Of a stretch of 64,000 nucleotides of DNA, positions 43,994-54,842 are shown one piece after another (position 1 is the stretch's first letter; each line of letters begins with the position of its first letter). Under the pieces are notes generated by a model, which did no database searches, had not been told where the DNA came from, and saw nothing but the letters and a program-made list of their open reading frames with translations. The position numbers and the translations under genes were made by a program. The DNA lies in NCBI GenBank assembly GCA_023630585.1, contig CM042555.1:12941001-13005000 (forward strand), read 5' to 3'. The stretch comes from Cranoglanis bouderius (taxonomy: Eukaryota; Chordata; Actinopteri; Siluriformes; Cranoglanididae).

Positions 43994-44477
43994 TGAGGGA
44001 GGCCCCAAAATTCCAGACTTGTTAAGAAAACTTACAGCATTTCTCCTTTAATCCCCTGTAAAGTACTCTCCTTGTGATGTGATACACTTGTCCCAGTGTT
44101 TCTCCCATTCCTGGAAACAGTTCCTGTAGTCATCTTTGTTCATCATGTCTAGAACCTCCTGCATTATTTTCTGGATTTCTTCCATGATGGCGAATCTTTT
44201 CCCCGTTCTCATTTTTAATTTCGGAAACAAAAAGAAGTCGCAAGGAGCGAGATCTGGTGAATACGGTGGATGTGAAGCGATAACCACATCGTTTCTGGTT
44301 AAAAACTCCTTGGATGACAGCACGGTGTGTGCAGGTGCAATGTCATGGTGCAAGATCCAGTTCTGGGTGCATCACTTCTCTGGATGTTTTATTCCTGATG
44401 CTTTCCCATAGATGCTTCGAGAACGCTTCAATACAAAATTGCTTAGGTGCCCTTAGGAATTTTTGGGTCCCCCCTCA
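43994..44477 (-). mobile_element. Internally deleted mariner element
   Basis: Terminal repeats TGAGGGAGGCCCCAAAATTC and GAATTTTTGGGTCCCCCCTCA lie next to TA on both sides (43992-43993, 44478-44479). It inserted at the TA ending the adjacent composite repeat. Confidence 0.8.
44048..44353 (-). pseudogene. Mariner transposase C-terminal half (DD34D)
   Basis: The minus-strand frame gives HHDIAPAHT, then HPPYSPDLAPCDFFLFPKLK. Thirty-four residues separate the two Asp, the DD34D signature of mariner elements (Tc1 has Glu at the end). The C-terminal helices follow (MEEIQKIMQEVLDMM, CFQEWEKHWDKCI), ending with a stop near the terminal repeat. The N-terminal HTH and first Asp are lost by internal deletion. 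The surviving frame has no stops over 101 codons, so the deletion may be fairly recent. Confidence 0.85.
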
Positions 44478-44479
44478 TA

Positions 44480-45325
44480 TAGTCCATAGCATTTTAGCAG
44501 TATACAGACCTGGAATCTGGAACACACAAGGGGGAACTCGAAACTAGGCAAATACTGTTCAGACTTCATTATAAAAAGCGTAACAAGACTTGGCAAAGAG
44601 ATAGGGCACCATGGAGGGTATTAATACTTAAATTAATTAAGGGGAAAACAAGAAACAAATTAATGACACAATGGAAGCAGAGACAGGACCAAAACTGAAA
44701 CAAAAGTGCTTTGTGCTTGTCACTATGGGAATCACAGCACGATCAGGAACGGAGAAACCATGACAAAACATCTCAGGAAGAGACACAGTCAGAGAAAGTC
44801 TTATCAGTGTTGTTATTAGAGTTTTAAACTGGATCAAATGTAGTAAATAGTCATTCCATTTACTTTTCCTTCAGTTTTGTGGTAATCATGTGTGATTAGA
44901 TTGTTACTCTCTCCGTTTACATCACTCCATTTATAACCACAAAATCTTCCCACTGAAAAAATGAAGACTTGGAGCTTCATTTGCAAACACCTATGACTGA
45001 AGAACTTATAAAAGTGTTGACAGAATTGACTGCCCGTACACTGCCATTGTAAATGATTTATGAGTTTTTGACTCCTTTCTGACATACTGAAATTTTTATC
45101 TGAAGTAAACACACTTATGCTGTAGAAAAACAGTGGCATATTCCTTTAAACACGCACAGCGTGAACAGTCTGTGTATCCTCTGAGGCTGAGTTGCTCAGC
45201 AGTAAAATACACACACACACACCTGCACAGACACTGCTATAATGTCTCATGTTTTTGTCTGTGAGTGTAACATTCATCCCGGCGTGTGTGAGATGCTGTG
45301 GTAGCACTTCTCCCCCTGGCGCGCA
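44480..45325. other. Spacer, possible unassigned repeat at 44505-44780
   Basis: 44505-44780 has the texture of a minus-strand fish LTR or DNA-repeat relic, but no ends were found. 45170-45325 is unique. Confidence 0.3.

Positions 45326-45384
<59 letters not shown>
45326..45384 (+). repeat. (CA)n microsatellite
   Basis: About 29 units. Confidence 0.95.
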
Positions 45385-45386
<2 letters not shown>

Positions 45387-46035
45387 GTTTCTGAAACGTG
45401 CTTCCTAAAGGTACACCTCATTACTGTGAGTGTGTGTGTGTGTGTCAATAGTAGACAGAAATATAAATTTAGTCGTGCCTATAGAGATGGAAGGTGTGCC
45501 ACAGCTGTAGGCTGATTCAAATCCAGCTCTTTTCAGATAGTCATGCAATCAGCTCACTTACTTTTTCATCTCCCAAATGACTTGATGCCTTTTTTCTTTG
45601 TTTGTTTTTGCTTTTTATCACTAGCTATCACTTAAATTGTCATAAGTGTATTTTCTGATTGACAAAAAACATTATATATGTGTTTAATTTTTCAAATCTC
45701 TTTTAGTAAATACAAAACAAGGAGCATTCTGCCATTATATTATTGTGCATGCTGTGCCTATGCTTAACCTTCATTAAGTATTTCATTAACATTAACTTTC
45801 ATTCTATATCTTTCCCATTCCTGGCATTCGGCTAAAGGAACTGACTTAAAGAGTCAACAAAATTAAATCACATGCCCCTTGCTTGTCCATATTTGTATGA
45901 TTGTTTCGTGACAATTATGATAGTTTTTTCAGTTTGTTGTAAAACTAGTGAGCCTGGCTGCTGGTTTAAATCACTTATTAGTTAGCCTAATGTTTGCTAA
46001 CTTACTAGCAAATGTGAAATTAATTTTCGATGACA
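45385..46035. other. Spacer, nothing recognised
   Basis: AT-rich. Confidence 0.5.
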
Positions 46036-46171
46036 CTTAGGCTTATACTTCCGGTTAGTAAAAAGCCATTAGTGTTCCATTTAAGACAATATTCTTCTAA
46101 TTCTTTTAAATTTCATAGACGGTAGAGTACATAGTGCATAGTGTGTAGTACATCATTTGGGACACAGCTTG
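46036..46171. mobile_element. MITE-like fragment (copy 3)
   Basis: Relative of the 5011 family: 'cttatacttccggttagtaa', 'agtgttccattt', and the end 'gtagtacatcatttgggaca'. Confidence 0.5.
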
Positions 46172-46560
46172 TGATAGCTAATGATGTTAAATAATTATAT
46201 ACTTGAACTAAATCCACTGTTTTATCTTAAGCATTATTAATTCAACCTCAGAAAATGTGATGTCCAATGATCAAAGTTGTAAATGACTGAGTGAATTCAG
46301 GTCGTGTTGAATCCTTTTGGACCCACAGACTTGCCACTTTATAAGTTCAGTACATGTCTCATGCACACAGTAAGCACACAATTAGCTGGGATCTAAACTG
46401 GTTCTTTGTTCCAACACCAAATCAACACCTCGCTCATTAGAGAGTATTTCATTTTCCAGCATGAAACTGTGGACCACCCTAGAGGCCAACATATTTCTTG
46501 ACAAAGAACACAATAATATGACTATTATAACAGTATATAACTAACATTCCTGGTTGGTGT

Positions 46561-46575
46561 GGGGGGGGGGGGGGG
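46561..46575 (+). repeat. Poly-G run of 15
   Basis: Long G homopolymers are rare and G-quadruplex-prone; it follows TGGTTGGTGT. Confidence 0.9.
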
Positions 46576-47747
46576 TTTCTGACAGTTTTATTTCAGCCGT
46601 AATCATACAGTTTCAGTGACTAACTCGAATCACTGAGTCATTGAGTTACATTAGGTGTTTCCTTAAAATCTGCTCACTGCAATCATTAGCACACGATATT
46701 AACTCTTGAGCTACCACGACCCTATTTACATTGTACCTCTACAAGTCAGAGAGTCACTCAGATTAATTATCCGTTATCGCGTTGTCTCTCTGGCAATGGC
46801 GTTTTTGACAGTACAGCAGTTTTTCCTCAGTTCCAGTCCTGCAAATTTTCACACACCTGAACCAGGTCTTGAAAGGTTGGATAATTAGCTGATGAGTTAA
46901 TGCAGGTGTGTTCGACTAATGTGTACAGAGCATAAGGTTTTAGGACAGGAATGGTAAAACCAATGATTTGCAACCATTTTTCTGTCACACAGTGAAACGT
47001 TAGTTAGTTAGTTCAGAGTTTAGAGACAAAATAAATGTGCACCCATATTGCTACTTTGAACAGAATTTTCAATCACCTACACACAGTTCTCAGAGCTTCA
47101 TACTAATATGGTAAAATTATAGACATTATAAAATACGTCGTAGGGAAATATGACACACTTGCTGAAAATCTATAGACACAGGCTCTCAAAAGCAGGTAAT
47201 CAAGTCAGAATGGCACAAACTGACATCATCATGCAGCCAATGACTGGTATTCATCAAATTTGCATAGAAACAAGCACAAGAAGGAATTGGTGTCTGATGA
47301 ATGAAACTACTGTACTGATGTCAAAACAACCAGTGAAAATACTGTAAATAATGTCCATAGTTTTATTCACTAACATTAAGTAAATACATGCCATGCTTTC
47401 TGTACCCCCAAAACCTCTTGAAAGAGAAAACACTGGTTAGTGTCAATACTTTTTCCCTTCTAAAATGTCCACAGATCTTTTTATAGATATATATTTGTAT
47501 ATGTATTTTTACATAACCTTGCCATGTTTGGTTTGACATGAAAATATCTTGATACATCCAAGACAGCTTGGTGTAAATCTCCAACATGGATGGAATCAAG
47601 ATATCAATAATAATGACATTGCATAAAATCATCCATCTAAAGTGGTTGGAAAAGGGGTATGGCAGTTTTACAAATGGGCTGATTTGTGTTACATCCCCTT
47701 GCATCCTCCCTCAGATTGAACCTTGTGGATGAGCAACATCGTAGAAA

Positions 47748-47749
<2 letters not shown>
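46576..47749. other. 1.2 kb spacer, nothing recognised
   Basis: No frames with motifs. Confidence 0.5.
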
Positions 47750-47779
<30 letters not shown>

Positions 47780-47813
47780 GTAATAATAACAACAGCAACA
47801 ACAACAACAACAA
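47750..47813 (+). repeat. (AAT)n(AAC)n compound microsatellite
   Basis: AAT units grade into AAC units. Confidence 0.9.
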
Positions 47814-49126
47814 AATGAATGTTTGGTTCCAGGTTTTGAAAAAAATTGCAAAATATAGTAATGCTATCCTGTATGAAAAGAGAAAAGGAAATTTTAGAGG
47901 AGTAAATCTTTAGTCTGACAGTCAAACACAGCACCTAGCAAGCACAAGACTCTACCCACGAATCCACGCATTCATATTTCTAATTTAAAAATAATAATAA
48001 AAAAAAACTGTTAAACTAATAAACATAGAGGGAGTGATGGATAAGTGTACACTCTCTCCTTTCCTCTGGTCTGATAACACTGAGCAGGTCATAGGTCAGA
48101 ACCCTGTATGCTTGCTGACCCTCTAGGACTTGACTTCCAGTAGGGTCATGACCCTTTGCTCTGTGCTTCGTACTTGGGGAAAGAACAGTATAACCTCCAC
48201 CTTACTGAACTCCTTCTTTAATGTCCTCACTTAACACACACAGTCACCTCCACCACCAGCTCAGCATTATCACTGCTCTCCTACCAAACCTGGCACTTCT
48301 TTACAGGAGATTACTGTATAAGACACTTCATTCTGAGCCCATAGAGCAAACTTTAGTTCAATATTTACAGAGAAATAGCATGGTTATTTATTTATTTACT
48401 TACTTACTTAGAAAAGGTGGCCCTCAAGGGTTCTTTGGATCATTAATGCATCTTATATCACAATGCTATTACGTGAACGCTTGATTCTGATTGGTCAGAA
48501 GGTGTGGATTAATTTTCTATAACTGCAGCTCTGTCAGTATTACCAGCTGTAAATCAAATCACAGGTTTATATTAATCTAATCTAATCTGTTATCATTTTT
48601 ATAGTAACAGCTACCTTACAGGGACTATATTGGACTCTACGCAAACGTTTTTTCTTTTTTCTTTAAAAAAAATAATAATAATAAAACATGTAATTGTTGA
48701 TAAAGTGAAGTTTTCTATCTGGATATGTTTATTTATCAGTTTACATTGTGAGGTAAAGCTATTCCTTTAAGACTCCAGGGAAGGCCTTTAGGATGGAGGA
48801 CTCAGTAACATGAGCCCATATTGGGCTTTTTCTTTTTCATTAATTTCAAGAGAATGAAAAAAAGTGAGGCTGGTGGAGGATCAACTGCTATAACATAAGT
48901 GAAAAGTGGGGATAAATTCTTTGCTATCTGCTGTTATTGGAAAATAATGAACTTCAGGGAGGTAACAGGAACTGCTCTGTGTCATGCTGCATCTCACCAC
49001 CACTGATTATTTTCCTTTAACAGCACACCCTGTCATGTTTTATTCCTTACTTACCTTTCATAATGGGTTCTACTTTTTAAACCTATCTATTACAGCATTC
49101 TAGATAGAACCTTTAAGATAGAGTCT
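47814..49126. other. 1.3 kb spacer, possible MITE-like text at 48470-48620
   Basis: The 'ttctgattggtcagaaggtg' block near 48486 has the look of a dispersed fish repeat, but no second copy lies in the window. Confidence 0.35.
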
Positions 49127-49565
49127 TTGTGTTTTCCCCCCAAATGTTCTTTCATCTCTCTCCATCACACTAACTTGCTTCTGTCTCTGCCACTTTGTTT
49201 TCTGTTCATAACACCATCTCTTGTTCTTTCTCTCCTTCTACTTCCTTACATCTTTCTCTCTTCCCGTTTCTCTGTCCATCACTCCATCTCTCTCACCTTT
49301 AACGTCTTTTTCCATACGTTAATCTCCTAATCACACCATCTCTTTCTCTGTTTCCCCATCTTTCTTTCTGTTAATTATTTTTCTCTTTCTTTCTGTATAT
49401 ATGATGTCTATATACTGTATTTCTCATTCCGTAACTCTACTTCTCAATCTCTTTTTGTCCTTTTCGTCCTTCTTATTTCTGCCTCTCCATCTCTGTTCAT
49501 TTCTCTGCACCCGTATCTCTGTCTGTCAGGCCTTCCTCCCTCCATCTCTCTATCTCTGTTTTTTT
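49127..49565 (+). repeat. Pyrimidine-rich degenerate tract
   Basis: C/T-rich plus strand with CCATCTCTxTCT-type units; generates spurious frames. Confidence 0.7.
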
Positions 49566-49581
49566 AGTATAACCTGTAACT

Positions 49582-49711
49582 TTAGGTAACATTGCTGCCT
49601 CACAGCTCCAAGCTCCCCTTTTCCTCCAGTTTCTCCAGTTTCCTCCCATCTCCCAAACACATGCCAGTCAGTGGAATGGCTGTGTTAAAGTGCCCCTAGG
49701 TGTGAATGAGA

Positions 49712-49803
<92 letters not shown>

Positions 49804-49924
49804 GCATGGTGTACTTTTTTTCCTCCAGAGTATATTCCTGCCTTTCTCCCATTGTTCCTGGGATAGACTCCAGATCTATCATGACCCTAATCAGGATTAG
49901 GCGGTTACTGAAGATTAATGAATG
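49582..49924 (+). mobile_element. V-type SINE carrying an expanded (TG)n
   Basis: Head 'ggtaacattgctgcctcaca', then 'aaagtgcccctaggtgtgaa', then a (TG)46 array at 49713-49804, then 'cctgggatagactccagatc' and the ATGA tail. The array lies exactly where related SINE copies have only 5-6 TG units. Confidence 0.85.
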
Positions 49925-50354
49925 AGATATTAAAATTATACAGTATAACCCATTAGAACACCACCCTAATGACACAGTACAATGTTTGGTACCATTTCAC
50001 CCCCAGGAAAGTGTGAAAGTGGAATTGTAATGGAAAGTTGAAAAAAAATTATACAGATCCCTGTTTTTAACCACTATATATATATATATATTATGAGATC
50101 ATGTAGCTAAACAATGCCATTATAAGCAAGTATATGAAGATTTGGGTATGTGTCTATGTAAATGATTTTGGGGAGAGACAGGGACATTACTTAGCCTTTT
50201 AGCTGCTGTGCAAAGTTAAGAAGAAACCTTCCTTTACCATTTACAGTAAAAGGAATATTGTGTAAATCTCTACAGAAGTGCTCTTCATTATCACTGGCCG
50301 TTTACTGACTAATTGCCTTCATGATGGTCTAGGGTGGAGCTTCACACTGTGACA

Positions 50355-50355
<1 letters not shown>
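49925..50355. other. Spacer, nothing recognised
   Basis: AT-rich unique sequence. Confidence 0.5.

Positions 50356-50393
<38 letters not shown>
50356..50393 (+). repeat. (CA)n microsatellite
   Basis: 19 units. Confidence 0.95.
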
Positions 50394-50395
<2 letters not shown>

Positions 50396-50734
50396 CACAG
50401 ACTCACAGCAAGGAGATCAATTGTCAAGAATGAACCACAAACAATATCAATCAAAAACATGTTTAAGAAAAATCAGTGTGACACACCCAAGTGTCTTAAT
50501 ATCAAACTCTGTAAAATGCACAGTGAAATTAACATCTGTTTGTGTGCTATGTTCATCAGTGGATTAATGTGTCTATTATATTTTGCCTTGATGCTCGGTT
50601 GATGTGACACATGAGTAAAGCGCATGTGTGTATTTTTACTGACACACATAGAGTTGAAGGAGTGGTGGAGAGGAGAGGGTTAATGGAGCCTCCACCATGT
50701 GTTTGTCTCTGCATCAGTGTACATTATGTACTCC
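50394..50734. other. Spacer, nothing recognised
   Basis: No motif-bearing frame. Confidence 0.5.
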
Positions 50735-50915
50735 TTATTTGCATACTGCAGCGCGAGCTCAATTAAAATGAACTTTTAATTTCTTACAAGTAAATTAGTT
50801 TTGCATGTGATGCGTGCAAATGTCGGGATAATGGAGGCTTTTTAATGAGCTCCGAGCCAAGTGACTCCACGCGCTTCGGGAAACAGAGACGGACAGGGAC
50901 ATGCGCCCAGGAGAG
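50735..50915. other. Unique island with octamer and homeodomain-like motifs
   Basis: TTATTTGCATAC (an exact ATTTGCAT octamer), CTCAATTAAAATG, CTTTTAATTTC, GTAAATTAGTTTTGCATG and CTTTTTAATGAGCTC occur within 130 bp, next to GC-rich sequence. This resembles a POU/Sox/homeodomain enhancer. Conservation unknown. Confidence 0.35.
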
Positions 50916-50927
50916 ACACACTCCATC

Positions 50928-51120
50928 CCTCCATCCCTCCATCTCTCCATCAGTCCTTCTCTCTGTCTCTGCATCACTCCTTCTCTGTCTCTCCATCTCA
51001 CACTCTCCCTTTCTCCATCACTTCTTCTCTCTTTCATTTGATTGCTTTATCCCTCTTTCTTTTCCCATCAGTCCATATTCCTCTCTATCCCTCGTTCTCT
51101 CTATTTTCTATTACTTTCTC

Positions 51121-51170
<50 letters not shown>

Positions 51171-52040
51171 CACACACACTTCACCATCCCTCATCTATTT
51201 CTCTACATCTCTCTTTTTCTGTCCCTTCACCTCTTTCTTTTGTCTTGCTTGCTCTCCATCACTCCATTTTTTTCTCTCCATCTCCATCATTTCTTTCACT
51301 CCACTAATCCATCTATTTATCTTTCTCTCCGTCCTCATGTTTCTCTGTGCCACTCGATTTCTATCACTCTATTATCATCCACAGCTCTCATACTTTATCT
51401 ACCTTTTTTGTCTTCATTCCTCTTTCTTTTACCCCTCCATTCTTTCTTTGCTCCGCCCATAATCACTCACAATCTCTATCTTTCTTTTCTTAATACTCCA
51501 GCCGTCCATCTCTTGACGTTTCTCCAGTCACCTCTCCAGCTGTCCCCTCTCCCTATCTCTCTCCTTTTCTTTATCTCTCTCTCCAGCCCTCCATTACTTT
51601 CTAATTCTGCATCTTTATTTTCCCCATCTCTATATCACTTCATCTCTTGCTCTTTCCATGTCTCCATCCATCTGTCATCTCTGTAACACTTCATCTCTTT
51701 CATTCTCCTCATCTTCTTCATTTCTCTCCCCAGCATTCCTTCTCTCTACCTGTCCCAAGCCCCATCCCTCCATCTTTCTTTTTGTGTTCCATCTCTCTTC
51801 TACCTTTCACCTCTTTTCACCTTTTATTTTTTTGCTTTTCTTCCCAGAACTCCATCTCTTCCTGTCTTCCTTATTATCATCCATGTGTGTCACTCTCCAT
51901 CCATCCATCTGTCTCTATCAGTCAGTTCTCTCTGTAACTTCATCAATCTTCATCCCTCTCTCTAGTTTTCCCTATCACTCCAATATTTACACTTACTTCA
52001 TCTCTCTCCACCAAGTCCCTTCATGGCATTCTTTCTACAG
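50928..52040 (+). repeat. 1.1 kb polypyrimidine tract
   Basis: Over a kilobase of mostly C/T on the plus strand, built of degenerate 'TCTCTCCATCACTCCT'-like units, with a perfect (CT)21 core at 51126-51168. Absence of purines removes stop codons and creates overlapping false frames of about 150-214 codons in all three forward frames. Confidence 0.85.
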
Positions 52041-52149
52041 TACACTGTTAGACATTTCATTTCTTTTTAAAAGTAATATACTGTTGCACTACAGTAATTT
52101 AACTGCACTTGATGTTACAGTATTTTCCTGATTACTCTAATATACTGTA

Positions 52150-52831
52150 CACCATTCAGCCATAACATTAAAACCACTGACAGGTGAAGTGAATAACATC
52201 GAGTATCTCCTTACAATGGCACCTGTCAAGGGGTGGGATATATTAGGCAGCAAGTGAACAGTCAGCTCTCGAAGTTGATGTGTTGTACGGCCGGGTGCGT
52301 GTGTGTCACTTATCTGGGGAAGAGCTGGCACCAGGATGCATTATAGGAAGAAGGCAAGACGGCAGAGGCAGCGTGATGCTCTGGGCAATGTTCTGCTGGG
52401 AAACTATGGGTCCTGGCATTCATGTGGATGTTACTTTGACACCTACCACCCACCTAAACATTGCTGCAGACCAAGTACATCCCTTCATGGCAACGGTACT
52501 CCCTAATGGCAATGGCCTCTTTCAGCAGGATAATGCGTCCTGTGACACTGAAAAAATTGTTCAGGAACATGACAAAGAGTTCCAGGTGCTGTCTTGGCCC
52601 CCAAAATCTCCAGATCTCAATCCGATTGAGCATCTGTGGGATGTGCTGGACAAACAAGTCCGATCCATGGAGGCCCCACCTCGCAACTTACAGGACATAA
52701 AGGATCTGCTGCTAACGTCTTGGTGCCAGATACCACAGCACACATTCAGAGGTCTTGTGGAGTCCATGCCTCAACGGGTCAGAGCCTACACAATATTAGG
52801 CAGGTGGTTTTAATGTTATGGCTCATCGGTG
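52150..52831 (+). mobile_element. Tc1-like element, internally deleted (family B, copy 3)
   Basis: Terminal repeats CACCATTCAGCCATAACATT and complementary AATGTTATGGCTCATCGGTG, with TA on both sides (52148-52149, 52832-52833). The 5' part matches the 32287 and 38210 copies up to the pre-ORF region and then jumps into the catalytic core. Confidence 0.9.
52280..52813 (+). pseudogene. Tc1 transposase, C-terminal half of family B
   Basis: A 177-codon open frame. From about residue 30 it reads GSVMLWAMFCWETMGPGIHV, later GLFQQDNAS (second catalytic Asp) and SWPPKSPDLNPIEHLWDVLD (final Glu), then PQHTFRGLVESMPQRV. The N-terminal DNA-binding domains and the first catalytic Asp are gone. The spacing between the last two catalytic residues is shorter than in intact relatives, because residues are lost after DNASC. 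The first residues of the frame are not transposase. No function is expected, though the frame is still open to a stop 18 bp before the terminal end. Confidence 0.85.
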
Positions 52832-53039
52832 TATATTTAATCACATTGGGATCAACTTCAGAAATCTGAATCTACAGTGAGCACCTGATCACCAAAACTG
52901 GACAGTTTTTTTTGTTTTTCACACCATTCTATTTAAACTCTGAAAATATCCAGGACATCAGCCATTTCTGGAATACCCAACCCAGCCCGTCATTGAAAAT
53001 GTACCAATTTCACATTCTGCGTTTTCTCAGGCCATCCAC

Positions 53040-53215
53040 CCATACGTTTTTGCTTTCTGTACTCTCTTCTTCTGTCTCCATCTCTCTCACACTTTCTTCT
53101 TCAGTTCATCTTGGATCTCTCTCTGCAGCTTCATCTCTCTCCATCTCTGTTTCACTTTATTTCTCCTCATCACCTCATATTTATTTACCCCCCACCCCCC
53201 ACCCCCCTCTCTCTT
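53040..53215 (+). repeat. Pyrimidine-rich tract
   Basis: CTCTCTCCATCTC-type units ending in CCCCCCACCCCCC. Confidence 0.7.
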
Positions 53216-53235
53216 TGTCTAAAAGTGTGGAGCAG

Positions 53236-53237
<2 letters not shown>

Positions 53238-53304
<67 letters not shown>
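53238..53304 (+). repeat. (TG)n microsatellite
   Basis: About 33 units; first of four TG/CA arrays within 0.9 kb. Confidence 0.95.
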
Positions 53305-53305
<1 letters not shown>

Positions 53306-53508
53306 TTCTGCAGGACAGAGGTGTTCTTTGTCTGCTGTGTGTGTATCTGATGTTTTGGCCTGAGCAGGTGCACAAGCAAAAAGAGCTCCGTTGTTTTGCT
53401 GCTACGGCTGCGTCAACAAACGCACACACACTTGCATACACACTTGCATACACACACATACATATACACACTTTGCCCTGGACTGCTATTGTCATCCACC
53501 TGTAAATG

Positions 53509-53518
<10 letters not shown>

Positions 53519-53599
<81 letters not shown>
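53519..53599 (+). repeat. (CA)n microsatellite
   Basis: About 40 units, inverted relative to the arrays on both sides. Confidence 0.95.
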
Positions 53600-53601
<2 letters not shown>

Positions 53602-53714
53602 CTGGCACAGTTTGATGGCTGTGTGAGGAGATTTGTGGGTAAGAGGTAAGAGGTGTGTTACGTAGAACAGCACTGGTATTGGCAATGTGTAGGTCCAAAC
53701 AAATCTGATTATTA

Positions 53715-53717
<3 letters not shown>

Positions 53718-53789
<72 letters not shown>

Positions 53790-53813
53790 TGTGTGTGAGT
53801 GAGTGTGTGTGTG
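53718..53813 (+). repeat. (TG)n microsatellite
   Basis: About 35 pure units, then GTGCGCGTGTG and GAGT interruptions. Confidence 0.95.
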
Positions 53814-53872
53814 CTTTATTAGTATAAATGTTACAAATCATGTAATTGCCATAACAAGTAATGCAACACACC

Positions 53873-53945
53873 TACACTATATGGCCAAATGTTTGTGGAC
53901 ACCTGACAATCACACCCATATGTGATTTTTGAACATCCCATTAAT
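53873..53945 (+). mobile_element. Tc1-like terminal fragment
   Basis: 'acactatatggccaaatgtttg' and 'ggacacctgacaatcacacccatatgtg' have the form of the outer end of a widespread fish Tc1-like family. Only about 70 bp remain. Confidence 0.6.
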
Positions 53946-54045
53946 ACATATATTAATACATTGACACACAAAAAATGAATGATAAGCAAACTAACTAACT
54001 AACAATCAGAGAAATTGCTATCTGAATAAGGAGTTAATACTCTAG

Positions 54046-54125
<80 letters not shown>
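54046..54125 (+). repeat. (TG)n microsatellite
   Basis: About 39 units. Confidence 0.95.
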
Positions 54126-54127
<2 letters not shown>

Positions 54128-54242
54128 GACATTTGGTTTGTCACTGTTCATCATGCTGTGACATTCTGCAACATAGATTGCAGTGAAGGATGCTGTTTGT
54201 CCCTCACCAAGTTGAGCTTTAATTGCTTTTGTTGGAATTTTG

Positions 54243-54568
54243 CTTGGGGGGCACATTTACCTCTCTCCTCCAGGGTTGAGGGTTCAATTCCTCCACCCTG
54301 TGTGTGTGGAGCTTGTATGTTCTCCCCATGCTTCGGGGGTTTGACTCCAGCTTCTTCCCCCAGTCCAAAGACATGCATTATAGGCTGATTGGGATTTCCT
54401 AATTGTCCATAGTGTGTGTGTGATTGTGCCCTGCGATGGATTGGCACCCCGTCCAGGGTGTCCCCTGAGTCTCCTGGGATAGGCTGCAGGCTCCCTGTGA
54501 CCCTGTGTAGGATAAGCAGCACAGAAAATGGATGGATGGATGGATGGATGGATGAATGGATGGATGGA
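54243..54568 (+). mobile_element. V-type SINE, nearly full length
   Basis: Head with B-box GGGTTCAATTCC (about 54284), central 'gtatgttctccccatgcttc', 'cagtccaaagacatgcatta', a short (TG)5, 'ccctgcgatggattggcacc', 'cctgggataggctgcaggct', and an (ATGG)n tail at 54528-54568. The best-preserved V-type SINE here. Confidence 0.9.
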
Positions 54569-54842
54569 ATTTTGCTTGTTATTTTATCAAGGAAAATCAT
54601 TTCTTTCTTTTGTGTGGATATTCTTCACTGTGAAGGAGAAAGTGTATCTCTGTCTTGATCTTACAACCTCTCCTCTCTGGCCAAACAGGATCTCCTACGG
54701 GAGCGTTTCTTTCTCCGATTTGTATCTCTGACAGTGAAGTGATATTCTGAGAATCCATTCTCTCTCTTTAGGGCCTGTTGTAGTCTGGACTGGGTTTGGG
54801 TTTTGATTTGTCTGATAATTTAGCATAATCTGATTAGACTTT

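Noticed and set aside
50845..51937. Overlapping forward frames of about 96-214 codons rich in Ser/Leu/Phe/His
   Set aside because: They come from the polypyrimidine tract, which lacks stop codons in all forward frames; no domain, no codon bias.
53181..53871. 138- and 152-codon minus-strand frames rich in VCVC and THTH
   Set aside because: Translations of (TG)n/(CA)n arrays.
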